From Methanobacteriota archaeon (GTDB lineage Archaea; Methanobacteriota; Methanobacteria; Methanobacteriales; Methanobacteriaceae): a stretch of DNA of 56,089 nt. The position numbers and the translations under genes were made by a program. The stretch spans positions 1 to 56,089 of the forward strand of contig JAEZKE010000149.1 in assembly GCA_023436175.1 (NCBI GenBank), written 5' to 3'. Numbering within the stretch: the stretch's first letter is position 1; each line of letters opens with the position of its first letter. The notes under the pieces were generated by a model, which made no database searches, was not told where the DNA came from, and saw nothing but the letters and a program-made list of their open reading frames with translations. Below, piece by piece: positions 27,143 to 35,488 of this stretch.

Positions 27143-28274
27143 AAGCTACACCAATAAGAATTTCCTCTAGTTTCTTTGTAATTTCTTCCCATGAATATTT
27201 TTCAGATATTGATCTGCATTTTTTCCCTAATTCTGTTTTTAATTGTTCATTTTCATAAAGAAGGTTGATATTATTAATATAATCTTTAAAATCAGACGCA
27301 AACAATACGCAATCTGAGAAATTTGATTTTACGGGGCCTATTTTACTGGATATAACCGGTTTTTCACATGCAAAATACTCAAATAGTTTAAGCGGCAGAG
27401 CATTATGAGAAACACTGTTTAATTTGAAGGGGATTATACCAACATCCATTGCAGAGATATATTTAGGTACAAGTGAATATGGAACCATTCCTGTGAATAT
27501 AACTCTATCAGATACGCCCATTTGTTTTGCCAGTAGTTTATTTTCTTCAAATAAACCTTCACTTCCAACTATTAATAATCGAACATCTTCATTCAAGTGC
27601 TTTAAAGATTCAAAAACAGGTTTCAAATCAATCCATTCTCTTAAAACACCCACATAACCAACTATAAATCCATCCAATCCTAATTCCTTCTTTGCATTAG
27701 GTTCGTATCTAAAAGCATTTGTGTCTACCCCATTTGATATCAATTCAACTTTATCTGGATGAATTTTAAATACATCAGTCAATGATTCAGTTGTCAATGT
27801 AACCTTTTTTGCAGCTTTAATAGTTTTATCTATATAATAATTACCTAGAAATTTACCTACTGGCTTTAAAAAACCAGGTATTTGTGTAGAAATTTCAATC
27901 ATCTCTGGAACGTCATCACCAAGATCAAAAACTGTCTTGAAGTGTTTTGAAGCCCTATAACCAGTTGCTAACCCTGCCATACTTAAATGTACATCAAAAT
28001 CTTCTTTTGATAATTCCTTAATCTTCTTAGTGAAAAGAACTTCCTGAATAACAGGCGAAATTTTTCTATCAGTTAAATAATGGAAATTTACTCCTTTAAA
28101 AAACTCATTAAAGTGTGAGGAATAGGATTCTAGATCAGCTTGTTTTCCTTTCCACCAATCATTAACAGTCAATACAGTTACATCATGATTCTTTGATAAA
28201 TATCTCACAAATTGATGTGGTCTGTTATGTTGAGACTTGTGAAGATCAACTGTGGATGTAATTAAAATTTTCAT
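27051..28274 (-). CDS. Family 4 glycosyltransferase with a tail read from a gene fossil
   Basis: 407 residues, GT-B. Start MKILITSTVDLHKSQHNRPH. Donor half: IVGYVGVLREWIDLKP, VIFTGMVPYSLVPKYISAMDVGIIPFK and NSVSHNALPLKLFEYFACEKP, matching its paralogue at 25753 motif by motif. The domain ends near KKLEEILIGVAYE, where the paralogue stops. The last 28 or so residues, rich in Ser, Ile and Lys, come from translating the fossil start of another GT4 gene out of frame. The tail is therefore probably not functional sequence. AAGGGGTT precedes the ATG at 28274. Confidence 0.8.
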   Translation of the reverse strand: MKILITSTVDLHKSQHNRPHQFVRYLSKNHDVTVLTVNDWWKGKQADLESYSSHFNEFFKGVNFHYLTDRKISPVIQEVLFTKKIKELSKEDFDVHLSMAGLATGYRASKHFKTVFDLGDDVPEMIEISTQIPGFLKPVGKFLGNYYIDKTIKAAKKVTLTTESLTDVFKIHPDKVELISNGVDTNAFRYEPNAKKELGLDGFIVGYVGVLREWIDLKPVFESLKHLNEDVRLLIVGSEGLFEENKLLAKQMGVSDRVIFTGMVPYSLVPKYISAMDVGIIPFKLNSVSHNALPLKLFEYFACEKPVISSKIGPVKSNFSDCVLFASDFKDYINNINLLYENEQLKTELGKKCRSISEKYSWEEITKKLEEILIGVAYEDSNNITNRSIKIKPAEISSSVESSIKET

Positions 28275-28333
28275 AGTAACCCCTTCATTTTTTTATAAAA
28301 TCGAAAATCACGAATTTTAATATATAACTTCAT

Positions 28334-28954
28334 TTAACCAATTAATTTCATTTTTTCTATCAAAACACTTAACCCATGAACCAAATAATAATTTGATTCC
28401 TTACCTTTAATTTTCGTTTTTCCGTTTTTTAATGATTTTTCTATATTTTCTTCTGTAATAATCGATCCCATACCTATTTCAAAATATAAATGAGCATCAC
28501 TTCCGGCTGTTAGAGCTTTATTAAATTTATTCGCCAGTGTAAGAGATTTAATATTACAAACTGATTTTGATCTGGCATTAAAACCTTCAACCAAATTAAC
28601 ATTGGTAATTATCTCTTCAGGAGTATTGTAATGTCTATAAGGATGTGCTAAAACACTTATTCCACCTTGAGATTTTATTTCATCAATAACATTCTCAAAG
28701 ATTCGACCCTCAATCTCTTCATTTAAAAAAAATCCTAAGATATCACCATATTCAGTTCTTATTTCTGAACCAACGATAATCTCAAAATCAGGGTCTTTAT
28801 TAATCTTTGAAGCCGCAAGTCCTCCCTTTAAGGTATTATGATCAGTTATAGCTATTCCATTTAAACCTTTATTTTTTGCAACCTTTATTATCCTTTCCGG
28901 TTTGAGTAAAGAGTCTGGAGAATATTTTGAATGTATGTGTAAATCATATATCAT
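28334..28954 (-). CDS. PHP-domain metal-dependent phosphoesterase
   Basis: 206 residues. PHP metal motifs are in order: DLHIHSKYSPD with His6 and His8, AITDHN with Asp38-His39, VGSEI, VLAHPYRH and AGSDAHL. These ligands match the trinuclear site of PHP phosphoesterases such as the YciV/TrpH group, which act on small phosphate esters or nucleotides. Three bases separate it from the ATP-grasp stop codon upstream, so it belongs to the deacetylase-ATP-grasp-PHP unit that starts the minus-strand operon. Substrate unknown; a phosphorylated sugar intermediate is a reasonable guess. Confidence 0.8.
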   Translation of the reverse strand: MIYDLHIHSKYSPDSLLKPERIIKVAKNKGLNGIAITDHNTLKGGLAASKINKDPDFEIIVGSEIRTEYGDILGFFLNEEIEGRIFENVIDEIKSQGGISVLAHPYRHYNTPEEIITNVNLVEGFNARSKSVCNIKSLTLANKFNKALTAGSDAHLYFEIGMGSIITEENIEKSLKNGKTKIKGKESNYYLVHGLSVLIEKMKLIG

Positions 28955-28957
28955 TTT

Positions 28958-30121
28958 TTATCTCCTCAACACAAACTTCCACATTTTTAAATCAAAAATA
29001 TAACGTAAAGTAGCAACAAAAAAACCAAAAGTTGGCCCAATATCCTCCCTTGATATTATATCATCTTGTGTATCCCATCTTAAAAATTTTTTTACGTTTT
29101 TTAATTTATTTGGAGCATTTAAAAACCATAAAATATCTCCAGGCAGAAGCCACCTGCAGTAAACTTCTTCCTTGTAATCCATGACAGGTTCAACGTCTCC
29201 ATCCATAAATAATCTGTAAAGCATGTAAGGAAAGTCCACACCGGATAAGATTGAAAGCTGCAGAGATCCCCAGAATCTAGGATTAACTTCCATCAACTTC
29301 AAGGATCCATCTCTTCCATCGATTCGAAATTCCACCATTCCCACTCCCGACCATTTCATAGCCCTTAAAAGTTTAAATCCAATTTTAATGGCTTCTTCTG
29401 AGATTTCATTTTTTATGGTTTTCCTGAGGGTACTTGGTCCACCGGAAACAGGATATGATCTTATTCGCTGCTGTACAGTAACTGCTTTAGGTTCTGATTC
29501 AAAGTTAAATAACGTGTAAACACCCATTTCTCCACCATAGGGTATATATTCTTGAACCAGTAATGCGCCAAATTTTTCTTGAAGTTCTTTGTAATTGGAG
29601 ATAAGATCATCAAATGAACGGCATGTTTTAAACCCTCTGCTTCCAGAACTTATCCTTGGTTTTATAATTAAGGGATAGTTAAGTTTCTCTTGATTTTCGT
29701 ATAGTTCGTCAATATTAAAATAAGTTTTAGGGCATGGAATGTTATTTTTTAGGGCAATCTTCAAAGTATTTCCTTTATCATAAGCTTTCATAAATGTTTC
29801 ATTATCAGGAAGGGCTATTTTCGTATATTTATCAAATTCTTTCCTATTTTCAATTATAGGTTTTAGACAATTATCTGCAACAGGAAATACAATATCATAA
29901 TCATTATTTTTAACCGTATCCAGAATTTTCTCAACGAATTTTTCTTCCTCATTTATAGGATTAATATAAACAACTTTATTATTACAATATTTTGAAAAGA
30001 AACCAGTAGTAAATCGTGTTTCTTCGCCAGCAGTTACATTAAGACCTTTTTTTCCCAAAGATCGTATTACTGCAAGTGAACTTCTCATTTGTGCATCTGT
30101 AACAAGTACCTTTCTGTTCAT
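28958..30121 (-). CDS. ATP-grasp ligase (carbamoyl-phosphate-synthase-like)
   Basis: 387 residues. An N-terminal Rossmann-like pre-ATP-grasp domain (MNRKVLVTDAQMRSSLAVIR) precedes the ATP-grasp fold with LIIKPRISSGSRGF (nucleotide loop), LLVQEYIPYGGEMGVYTLF and the metal motif LMEVNPRFWGSLQLS. These are the features of ligases that join a carboxylate to an amine through an acyl phosphate. The start overlaps the deacetylase stop by four bases (ATGA), implying translational coupling. That pairing suggests it acylates the amine exposed by the deacetylase; this is inference. Confidence 0.8.
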   Translation of the reverse strand: MNRKVLVTDAQMRSSLAVIRSLGKKGLNVTAGEETRFTTGFFSKYCNNKVVYINPINEEEKFVEKILDTVKNNDYDIVFPVADNCLKPIIENRKEFDKYTKIALPDNETFMKAYDKGNTLKIALKNNIPCPKTYFNIDELYENQEKLNYPLIIKPRISSGSRGFKTCRSFDDLISNYKELQEKFGALLVQEYIPYGGEMGVYTLFNFESEPKAVTVQQRIRSYPVSGGPSTLRKTIKNEISEEAIKIGFKLLRAMKWSGVGMVEFRIDGRDGSLKLMEVNPRFWGSLQLSILSGVDFPYMLYRLFMDGDVEPVMDYKEEVYCRWLLPGDILWFLNAPNKLKNVKKFLRWDTQDDIISREDIGPTFGFFVATLRYIFDLKMWKFVLRR

Positions 30122-30960
30122 TTTGCATTTCCACTGTTTAAATTTAAACTGTCTGAAATTGTTGAAAAATTGTATTTCGAAAATGTCTTTATCAGTCTTT
30201 CAAGATTTTCAAAGGTTTTTTGACCTGTATTTCTAAAAACATGGAATTGAATATCTTTAATACATGGATTTGAGTCACTTATTTCCCATGGATGGATATA
30301 AATCATACCGTAACCAGTTCTTTTCAACGAAAATTTAACCACATTTTTGGTCCAGTGGTAACCTGCATTTCTTAAAAACCACCCTCCAGCACCAGGTAGC
30401 CTTAAATAAGGAAGTACAGTCATAGGAAATTCTTTTATAGCCATTCCTTTATCCAAATTTAGATCATAAGGTTTTATAGGGGCTTTTGAATTCCCATACC
30501 ATCCGGGAATTTTTAAACAAGGTACAATTGATGAATCATATTTAAACCCGTTTTTAATTAGAAATTTAAATTTTTCAGTTGAATAACCAAAATTAGGAAA
30601 TCTAAATCCATTAGCATCTGGATGAATTTCAGTTTTAAACCTTAAAATATCATCTTTAAATTCTTTGATATCTTCATATTTTTTATTGTGAAACCATCCA
30701 TGAGAAGCTATTTCATGATCACTTGCAGTTAAAATCTCCATAATCTCAGGATATTTTTCTGCAGTTTCACCTAATACAAAAAATGTAGCTCTCGCATCAT
30801 ACTTATTAAACATCTCTACTAATTTTTCTGTTGTATTTAAAACATCACTTTCAGGGTATACTCCATCGTAATGTTTTTTGATACATTCAGAAACATCAAA
30901 CCAGTTTGAATGAAACCATTCTTCCACATCAACAGTTATATGAATTTGATTTTTGAGCAT
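30118..30960 (-). CDS. Polysaccharide deacetylase (NodB homology)
   Basis: 280 residues. The NodB domain shows ITVDVEEWFH with Asp11 and the acidic pair 13-14, ATFFVLGETAEKYPE (58-72) and the metal motif HEIASHGWFH with His87 and His91. GFRFPNFGYS and the late YIHPWEI complete the active site. The VDVEEWF start and HPWEI end match the subgroup seen in PEP-CTERM/exosortase-type exopolysaccharide loci, although no exosortase is visible here. It removes N-acetyl groups from an amino sugar, probably inside the cell as no signal peptide exists. It is the first gene of the long minus-strand operon. Confidence 0.84.
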   Translation of the reverse strand: MLKNQIHITVDVEEWFHSNWFDVSECIKKHYDGVYPESDVLNTTEKLVEMFNKYDARATFFVLGETAEKYPEIMEILTASDHEIASHGWFHNKKYEDIKEFKDDILRFKTEIHPDANGFRFPNFGYSTEKFKFLIKNGFKYDSSIVPCLKIPGWYGNSKAPIKPYDLNLDKGMAIKEFPMTVLPYLRLPGAGGWFLRNAGYHWTKNVVKFSLKRTGYGMIYIHPWEISDSNPCIKDIQFHVFRNTGQKTFENLERLIKTFSKYNFSTISDSLNLNSGNAK

Positions 30961-31833
30961 TTAAATACACCAATTAAGTAACGTCGAGATTAATGTATTT
31001 ATCTTATTATATAAGCTTAATCTTAAAATTAAGAAATTGCATTAACTTAATATCTATTTATTTGCAAAAAAAGGAAGTTATTACAAAATTTATACATATA
31101 TAATACTTAGATCATAATAATAGTTTTTAATTACTTATGTTTAATATGAAAAAATGTTATTCCTAAAGAAAAAATGTTATTCTAAAATATAATCACAATG
31201 ACAAGGATTTAATAAAATTTTATGTAATTTTTTCATGAAATTGGAGGTTCTATGAACTAATTTATTTAAATTATTAAAATTACATTTCTTAAAATTTAAA
31301 AATTAAATCTGAAACTTAGATTTAATTTCATTATTTAATAGATTCAATATATTTTAATTTAAAGATAGTTTAATTGTTATCAATAAATTTTAATAGATTA
31401 TTGGTAAAAACGTTGAATTTAAAAGATCTTTAATTTATTTCTAAAATTTTTCAGGGGTTTTAGACGTAATATAACTTTTTTATAAGTTTAATTTGATAAA
31501 ATTAAAAACTTTTTAATTAATTGAAATATGTAAAATCTATTTTTTAATTCTGTATCTTTTCAATTTTTAGAGCTAATTTCCAACCCATATACATTAACAA
31601 AATAAACTGAATAAGTTTCATATTTTAAAATTTTAAGTAAAAAAGTGTCATTGTATATCAATAGCAGCAAATTAAGGTTTAAATCGCTTATTATTCAAGT
31701 TTTATTGAAATAAATAGTACTTAAAATGATTTTTTTATTATTAATCAACTTTTAAATAGGATAAATGTAATATTTTATCAAGTGATTAATAGCAATTCTA
31801 AATTTAACTGTGATCGTGGTTTAGAGGCATCAA
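30961..31833. other. Long AT-rich divergent intergenic region
   Basis: About 870 bases between the polysaccharide operon and the DUF1616 gene. Seen: a 20-base direct repeat (31148-31187), and a good ribosome site GGAGG at 31243-31247 followed by ATG-AAC-TAA (31252-31260), a two-codon frame that may be a gene-start remnant. No coding gene or RNA recognised. Confidence 0.5.
31148..31187 (+). repeat. 20-base tandem direct repeat
   Basis: GAAAAAATGTTATTC starts at 31148 and again at 31168, followed each time by C/TTAAA-like sequence. It lies upstream of two divergent transcription units and could be a binding site pair. Confidence 0.5.
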
Positions 31834-33369
31834 ATGAAGAGAATAAATAACATTGACATTATTTCAGTGATTTTACTTACAATAATATTCAGTATCTGCA
31901 TCACAATTCCATCGTTGAACAGACATATTGAAATTGTAATTCCATATATGTTCATGATCTTCTTTTTACCAGGATATTCCGTTTTAACAGTACTATCTGC
32001 TAAAAATAGAGGATTAATCAGCAAAATTTTAATAAGCATTTTAATAAGTATAATTATCCTATTTTTGTTAATTTCATTTGCCCATTACATTAGCATCTCA
32101 TTTAAAACTATATTGATGATTTTAACTATAACTACTTTATTTTTTGCTGCATTAGGATACATCCAGAGATTTAGAGCGTCTAAAGAATCATATGAATATT
32201 TAGTCTGTGGAAGCTGTGGAAGTTACTATAAACATAAAAAAGGAAAGTCTTTAGATGACTTTGGAGCATGCCACTGTGGTGGTAAATTAAGATATGTTGA
32301 AATTAATCTTATGTCCAAATGCGAACCAAAAAGAAAAGAAAGCTCCACAAAAGGAAAAACCTCTAAAAAATCTAAAAGCAGTACTAGCAAATATATCATA
32401 TGTGAAAACTGTGGTGGCCACTATCGACTTAAAAAGGGAGAATCTTTAGAAGATTTTAGATCATGCCACTGCGGCGGCAAGCTGAAATACGCTGAAAAAT
32501 ACTATAAATTGAATGAGAAACGCGGATTTATGTCTATAGATATTATATTAGTGTTGTTACTCACCTTTTTATGCGTAATTTTTGTTTTAACTCCAGCACT
32601 GAATAATACTGTTTTTAGAAGCATATTTAGCCTTTTATTATTCTTATTTGCACCAGGATATTCATTAATAGCAGCACTATTCCCCAACAAGCAGGATATG
32701 AGTGGTACTGAACGGATTGCACTTAGTTTTGGTTTAAGTATAGTAGTTACTCCCCTTATTGGTCTTCTATTAAACTATACTCCATTTGGAATTAGATTAG
32801 AATCTATATTCATATCTTTATCACTTTTCACAATTTTAATGAGCATTATTGCTTATAGTCGAAGGTTGATGTTGCATGAAGATGAAAGATTCAGTATTGA
32901 TTTCAAGTGTTATTTCAATAGGACTGTTGAATCATTCAAAAGAGAGTCAGGAACAGATAAAATTTTATCAATTATACTTGTAAGTTCCATCATTCTTGCA
33001 GTTTCTGCTACAGCTTATGTAATGGTCCCCAAGGAAGGTGAAAAGTTCACAGAATTTTATATATTAGGGCAAAACGGGAAGGTAAGTGATTATCCCCACA
33101 ATTTAACTGTTGGACAAACTGGAAATGTAACAGTTGGAATTGTTAATCATGAGTATTCCCCTGTTAACTATAAAATAATGGTAAAACTGAACAATCAGAC
33201 CATAGATGAAAAGAATATAACTTTATCTGATAATCAAATCTATTCAGAACCTTTTACGTTTGTTCCATCTAATTCTGGCCAAAATCAGGAGATAGAATTT
33301 TTACTGTACAAGCTGCCTGACGAGAATAATGTTTACAGGTCTCTTCACATGTGGATTAACGTTGGGTAA
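31834..33369 (+). CDS. Tandem DUF1616 membrane protein with two internal zinc ribbons
   Basis: 511 residues. Helices 1-4 (about 9-26, 33-52, 65-84, 91-111) carry FFLPGY (43-48) and match the short protein at 9173. Two zinc ribbons follow, C125/C128/C146/C148 and C190/C193/C211/C213, joined by a Lys/Ser linker (165-187). A second membrane block (about 234-254, 262-283, 296-316, 322-342) repeats the motif as FAPGYS (272-277), and a ninth helix (376-396) leads to an external beta-domain of about 115 residues with VGQTGNVTVGIVNHE, the usual DUF1616 C-terminus. It is therefore a fusion of a short DUF1616-ribbon unit to a full DUF1616 protein. Role unknown, likely cell-surface assembly. Confidence 0.75.
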   Translation: MKRINNIDIISVILLTIIFSICITIPSLNRHIEIVIPYMFMIFFLPGYSVLTVLSAKNRGLISKILISILISIIILFLLISFAHYISISFKTILMILTITTLFFAALGYIQRFRASKESYEYLVCGSCGSYYKHKKGKSLDDFGACHCGGKLRYVEINLMSKCEPKRKESSTKGKTSKKSKSSTSKYIICENCGGHYRLKKGESLEDFRSCHCGGKLKYAEKYYKLNEKRGFMSIDIILVLLLTFLCVIFVLTPALNNTVFRSIFSLLLFLFAPGYSLIAALFPNKQDMSGTERIALSFGLSIVVTPLIGLLLNYTPFGIRLESIFISLSLFTILMSIIAYSRRLMLHEDERFSIDFKCYFNRTVESFKRESGTDKILSIILVSSIILAVSATAYVMVPKEGEKFTEFYILGQNGKVSDYPHNLTVGQTGNVTVGIVNHEYSPVNYKIMVKLNNQTIDEKNITLSDNQIYSEPFTFVPSNSGQNQEIEFLLYKLPDENNVYRSLHMWINVG

Positions 33370-33737
33370 CATATTTCATTTTTGAAATTTTTAATTAATC
33401 TCAAAAGGTTATACTCATTTAATTCATATTAATATATTTTAAGAATAATTTCTGATACTATCTGAAATGCTGTTTAATTTTATATTATCAAATTATTGTT
33501 GTATTATTTTATCTAAAAAATTTAATTTTAAATTAATTATAATTTACAACAATTATCCATGTTAAATCTCATTAATTTTATGAAATTTGTAATTACTACT
33601 CTAATAAATAAAATTTATTACTGCAGGCTTGCATACTTTCATGTAACCATTAATTAACATAAATATATTTATGAAAATGAAAAATAACAAATATTATATG
33701 TAATATTGTGGAAACAATTATTATCTGGAGGTAATAA
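33370..33737. other. AT-rich intergenic region with promoter palindrome
   Basis: About 370 bases without a gene. The palindrome at 33658-33673 contains the likely TATA box of the next three genes. Confidence 0.5.
33658..33673 (+). promoter_or_regulatory. Palindromic TATA region for the 33738-35464 unit
   Basis: CATAAATATATTTATG is a perfect 16-base palindrome holding a TATA-like core. It would start transcription near 33695, about 40 bases before the ATG. Confidence 0.4.
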
Positions 33738-33974
33738 ATGATCTCAACTCTGACAAATACGACTACTGCAATACCAACCGCACAGATTATGGATTACAGT
33801 ATAATTGTAGTGGCCGCACTGATTATATTCTTGGCACTTAAGGAAATTTTAGGTGCAGAATCAGATAAAAATAAGCGAATGAATTCATTTGTCCGGGGAT
33901 CTAATATTGTAATAGTGCCGCTCATTTTAGTATTTGTAGCCATTGTGGCTTATAGGATTATAACGATAATTTAG
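33738..33974 (+). CDS. Small two-helix membrane protein, unknown
   Basis: 78 residues with helices at about 18-37 and 54-76, joined by a charged loop GAESDKNKRMNSFVRG that should face the cytosol given the positive charges. The Thr-rich N-terminus would then lie outside. GGAGG with a nine-base spacing gives an excellent start. The next gene begins 12 bases after its stop. No family recognised; position suggests a partner of the DUF1616/zinc-ribbon proteins. Confidence 0.65.
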   Translation: MISTLTNTTTAIPTAQIMDYSIIVVAALIIFLALKEILGAESDKNKRMNSFVRGSNIVIVPLILVFVAIVAYRIITII

Positions 33975-33986
33975 GGATGATCATAC

Positions 33987-34673
33987 ATGCAAAAAAATAG
34001 AAAGGTAGCAGCTGCATTGATTGTACTGATTGTTTTAGGAGCTCTATTGGTAACAGTTTATTATGGTACTCAAAATCAGGTTACCACAGGTACTCCAGTT
34101 GCTGCAGCTACTAAAATAACATACTACAATGACGGTACAACATGGGTTCATATGAACGTTATTTATGAAAACGTAACCCTTAAAAACGGAGGCGTAAAAA
34201 CATTCTATTCTGATATGTACATAAAGCCAAAAAGTTCAGTAACAGTTGACTTAAGTAATCTTGCAGGCTATGGAAATGAAAAATTACCTTCAGGAACAAA
34301 AATTAATATTTTAACGTGGAAAGAACTCGTAAATGGAACCGTTAATGCCCCAACTGCAACTTTAGAACAAAGAATACAGGGATGGTCTAATACCCTTAAC
34401 CCTCAACCCAATGACAGATATTACATTATAAAGTATCCTGGACTAACGGTAAACACTCTCCCCGATTTTATCAAAGATAATAACCTGTATATTGGAAGCG
34501 ATATCAATAAACTTCAGCTATTCTTAAATGGTGATTCATACGTACATGAGCAAATACTGTTAATGGTAGATTCAGATGGAAGAGTTAAGATGATTTTCTT
34601 AGAAATTCCTGAGCTATGTCACGTTGTTATAATAGATCCATTTAAAACAACACTTATGAAAACAACAACCTGA
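33987..34673 (+). CDS. Membrane-anchored extracytoplasmic protein, unknown
   Basis: 228 residues. A basic start and one helix (about 7-26) anchor it, and the rest is external, beginning with a Thr/Ala-rich stretch. The domain contains ITYYNDGTTWVHMNVIYENV and later FYSDMYIKPKSSVTVDLSNL, which look like an Ig-like beta-sandwich. HEQILLMVDSDGRVKMIFLE forms the last strands. GGGATGATCAT lies just before the ATG. Second gene of the three-gene unit. No known family recognised. Confidence 0.65.
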   Translation: MQKNRKVAAALIVLIVLGALLVTVYYGTQNQVTTGTPVAAATKITYYNDGTTWVHMNVIYENVTLKNGGVKTFYSDMYIKPKSSVTVDLSNLAGYGNEKLPSGTKINILTWKELVNGTVNAPTATLEQRIQGWSNTLNPQPNDRYYIIKYPGLTVNTLPDFIKDNNLYIGSDINKLQLFLNGDSYVHEQILLMVDSDGRVKMIFLEIPELCHVVIIDPFKTTLMKTTT

Positions 34674-34714
34674 AATTTACAGCTTTAAACGTCAAATCAA
34701 TATGGAGTTCCTAA

Positions 34715-35464
34715 ATGAAGAAATCACAAAATCCAGATATTATAGTATGTGAAAAATGTAAAGGCATCTATAGACTTAAAGAAGGAGAATCCATAGAAGA
34801 CTTTGAAAGCTGTAAGTGCGGCGGCGAGCTGAAATATGTTGAACAGCATAAACCTAAAAAAAATAAAAAGAATAGAGTTATACTGCCCATAATTGCCGCA
34901 TTAATCATTATTTCAGGGGTTGCGGCATATACCGGTGATTTAGAAGGGGTTTTATTTGATATGATTCCATATAATTACACTTCTGATGTATGGATACCGC
35001 CAAGTTCTAATAGTAGCGGGTCTTTAGCAGGTTATTATAGTATTCAGGGACAGGGCCGTGATTTCACCCTATTACTAAAACTCCCAGGGGCTGAAAAAGC
35101 AGAAAGTCCTCTCGATTATACAAAAGAAGGTCTCAATTGTATTGGGAGAATAAATAATATTGGAATTACATATGACACAATCCAGGCACTTCTTTCAGGT
35201 GATTTTAAAAAGGCCATGTTTGAAACTAAATTTTCAGGCAATTTAAACATGACATGTGCTGCATGGACCGGGACAGGTACATTCTCAAGTGAAAGCGGGA
35301 AAGTAAATGGAACTTTCAAAATAAATGGTGCAATAACTGAATGGAATGGAACATTTAATATTATAAATGAAAACAGTAGGTTCGTTTTAAGAATGGATTA
35401 TGTACATTATCCTAAAGGCCAAAAAAATGAGGCTCAACCCGCTTATGATATAATATACATGTAG
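34715..35464 (+). CDS. N-terminal zinc ribbon, one helix and external domain
   Basis: 249 residues. The zinc ribbon opens the protein with Cys12, Cys15, Cys33 and Cys35 and the signature YRLKEGESIEDFESCKCGG. A Lys-rich stretch (47-54) precedes one helix (about 55-73), so the ribbon lies inside the cell and residues 80-249 outside. The external part contains GTGTFSSESGKVNGTFKING and NGTFNIINENSRF, probable beta-strands with Asn-glycosylation sites. The ribbon is the same module as in the DUF1616 proteins at 9173 and 31834, here moved to a new scaffold. The gene follows the unit's second gene by 41 bases. Function unknown. Confidence 0.7.
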   Translation: MKKSQNPDIIVCEKCKGIYRLKEGESIEDFESCKCGGELKYVEQHKPKKNKKNRVILPIIAALIIISGVAAYTGDLEGVLFDMIPYNYTSDVWIPPSSNSSGSLAGYYSIQGQGRDFTLLLKLPGAEKAESPLDYTKEGLNCIGRINNIGITYDTIQALLSGDFKKAMFETKFSGNLNMTCAAWTGTGTFSSESGKVNGTFKINGAITEWNGTFNIINENSRFVLRMDYVHYPKGQKNEAQPAYDIIYM

Positions 35465-35488
35465 ATAGGACATCCTTAAAAAATATCC

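Noticed and set aside
30118..30960. PEP-CTERM/exosortase-type exopolysaccharide system suggested by the deacetylase subtype
   Set aside because: No exosortase/archaeosortase, PEP-CTERM protein or XrtA-locus partners are visible in the window.
30961..31833. Possible CRISPR or IS remnant in the long AT-rich gap
   Set aside because: Only a two-copy 20-base direct repeat is present. There are no spacers of regular length, no terminal inverted repeats with target duplication and no transposase fragments.
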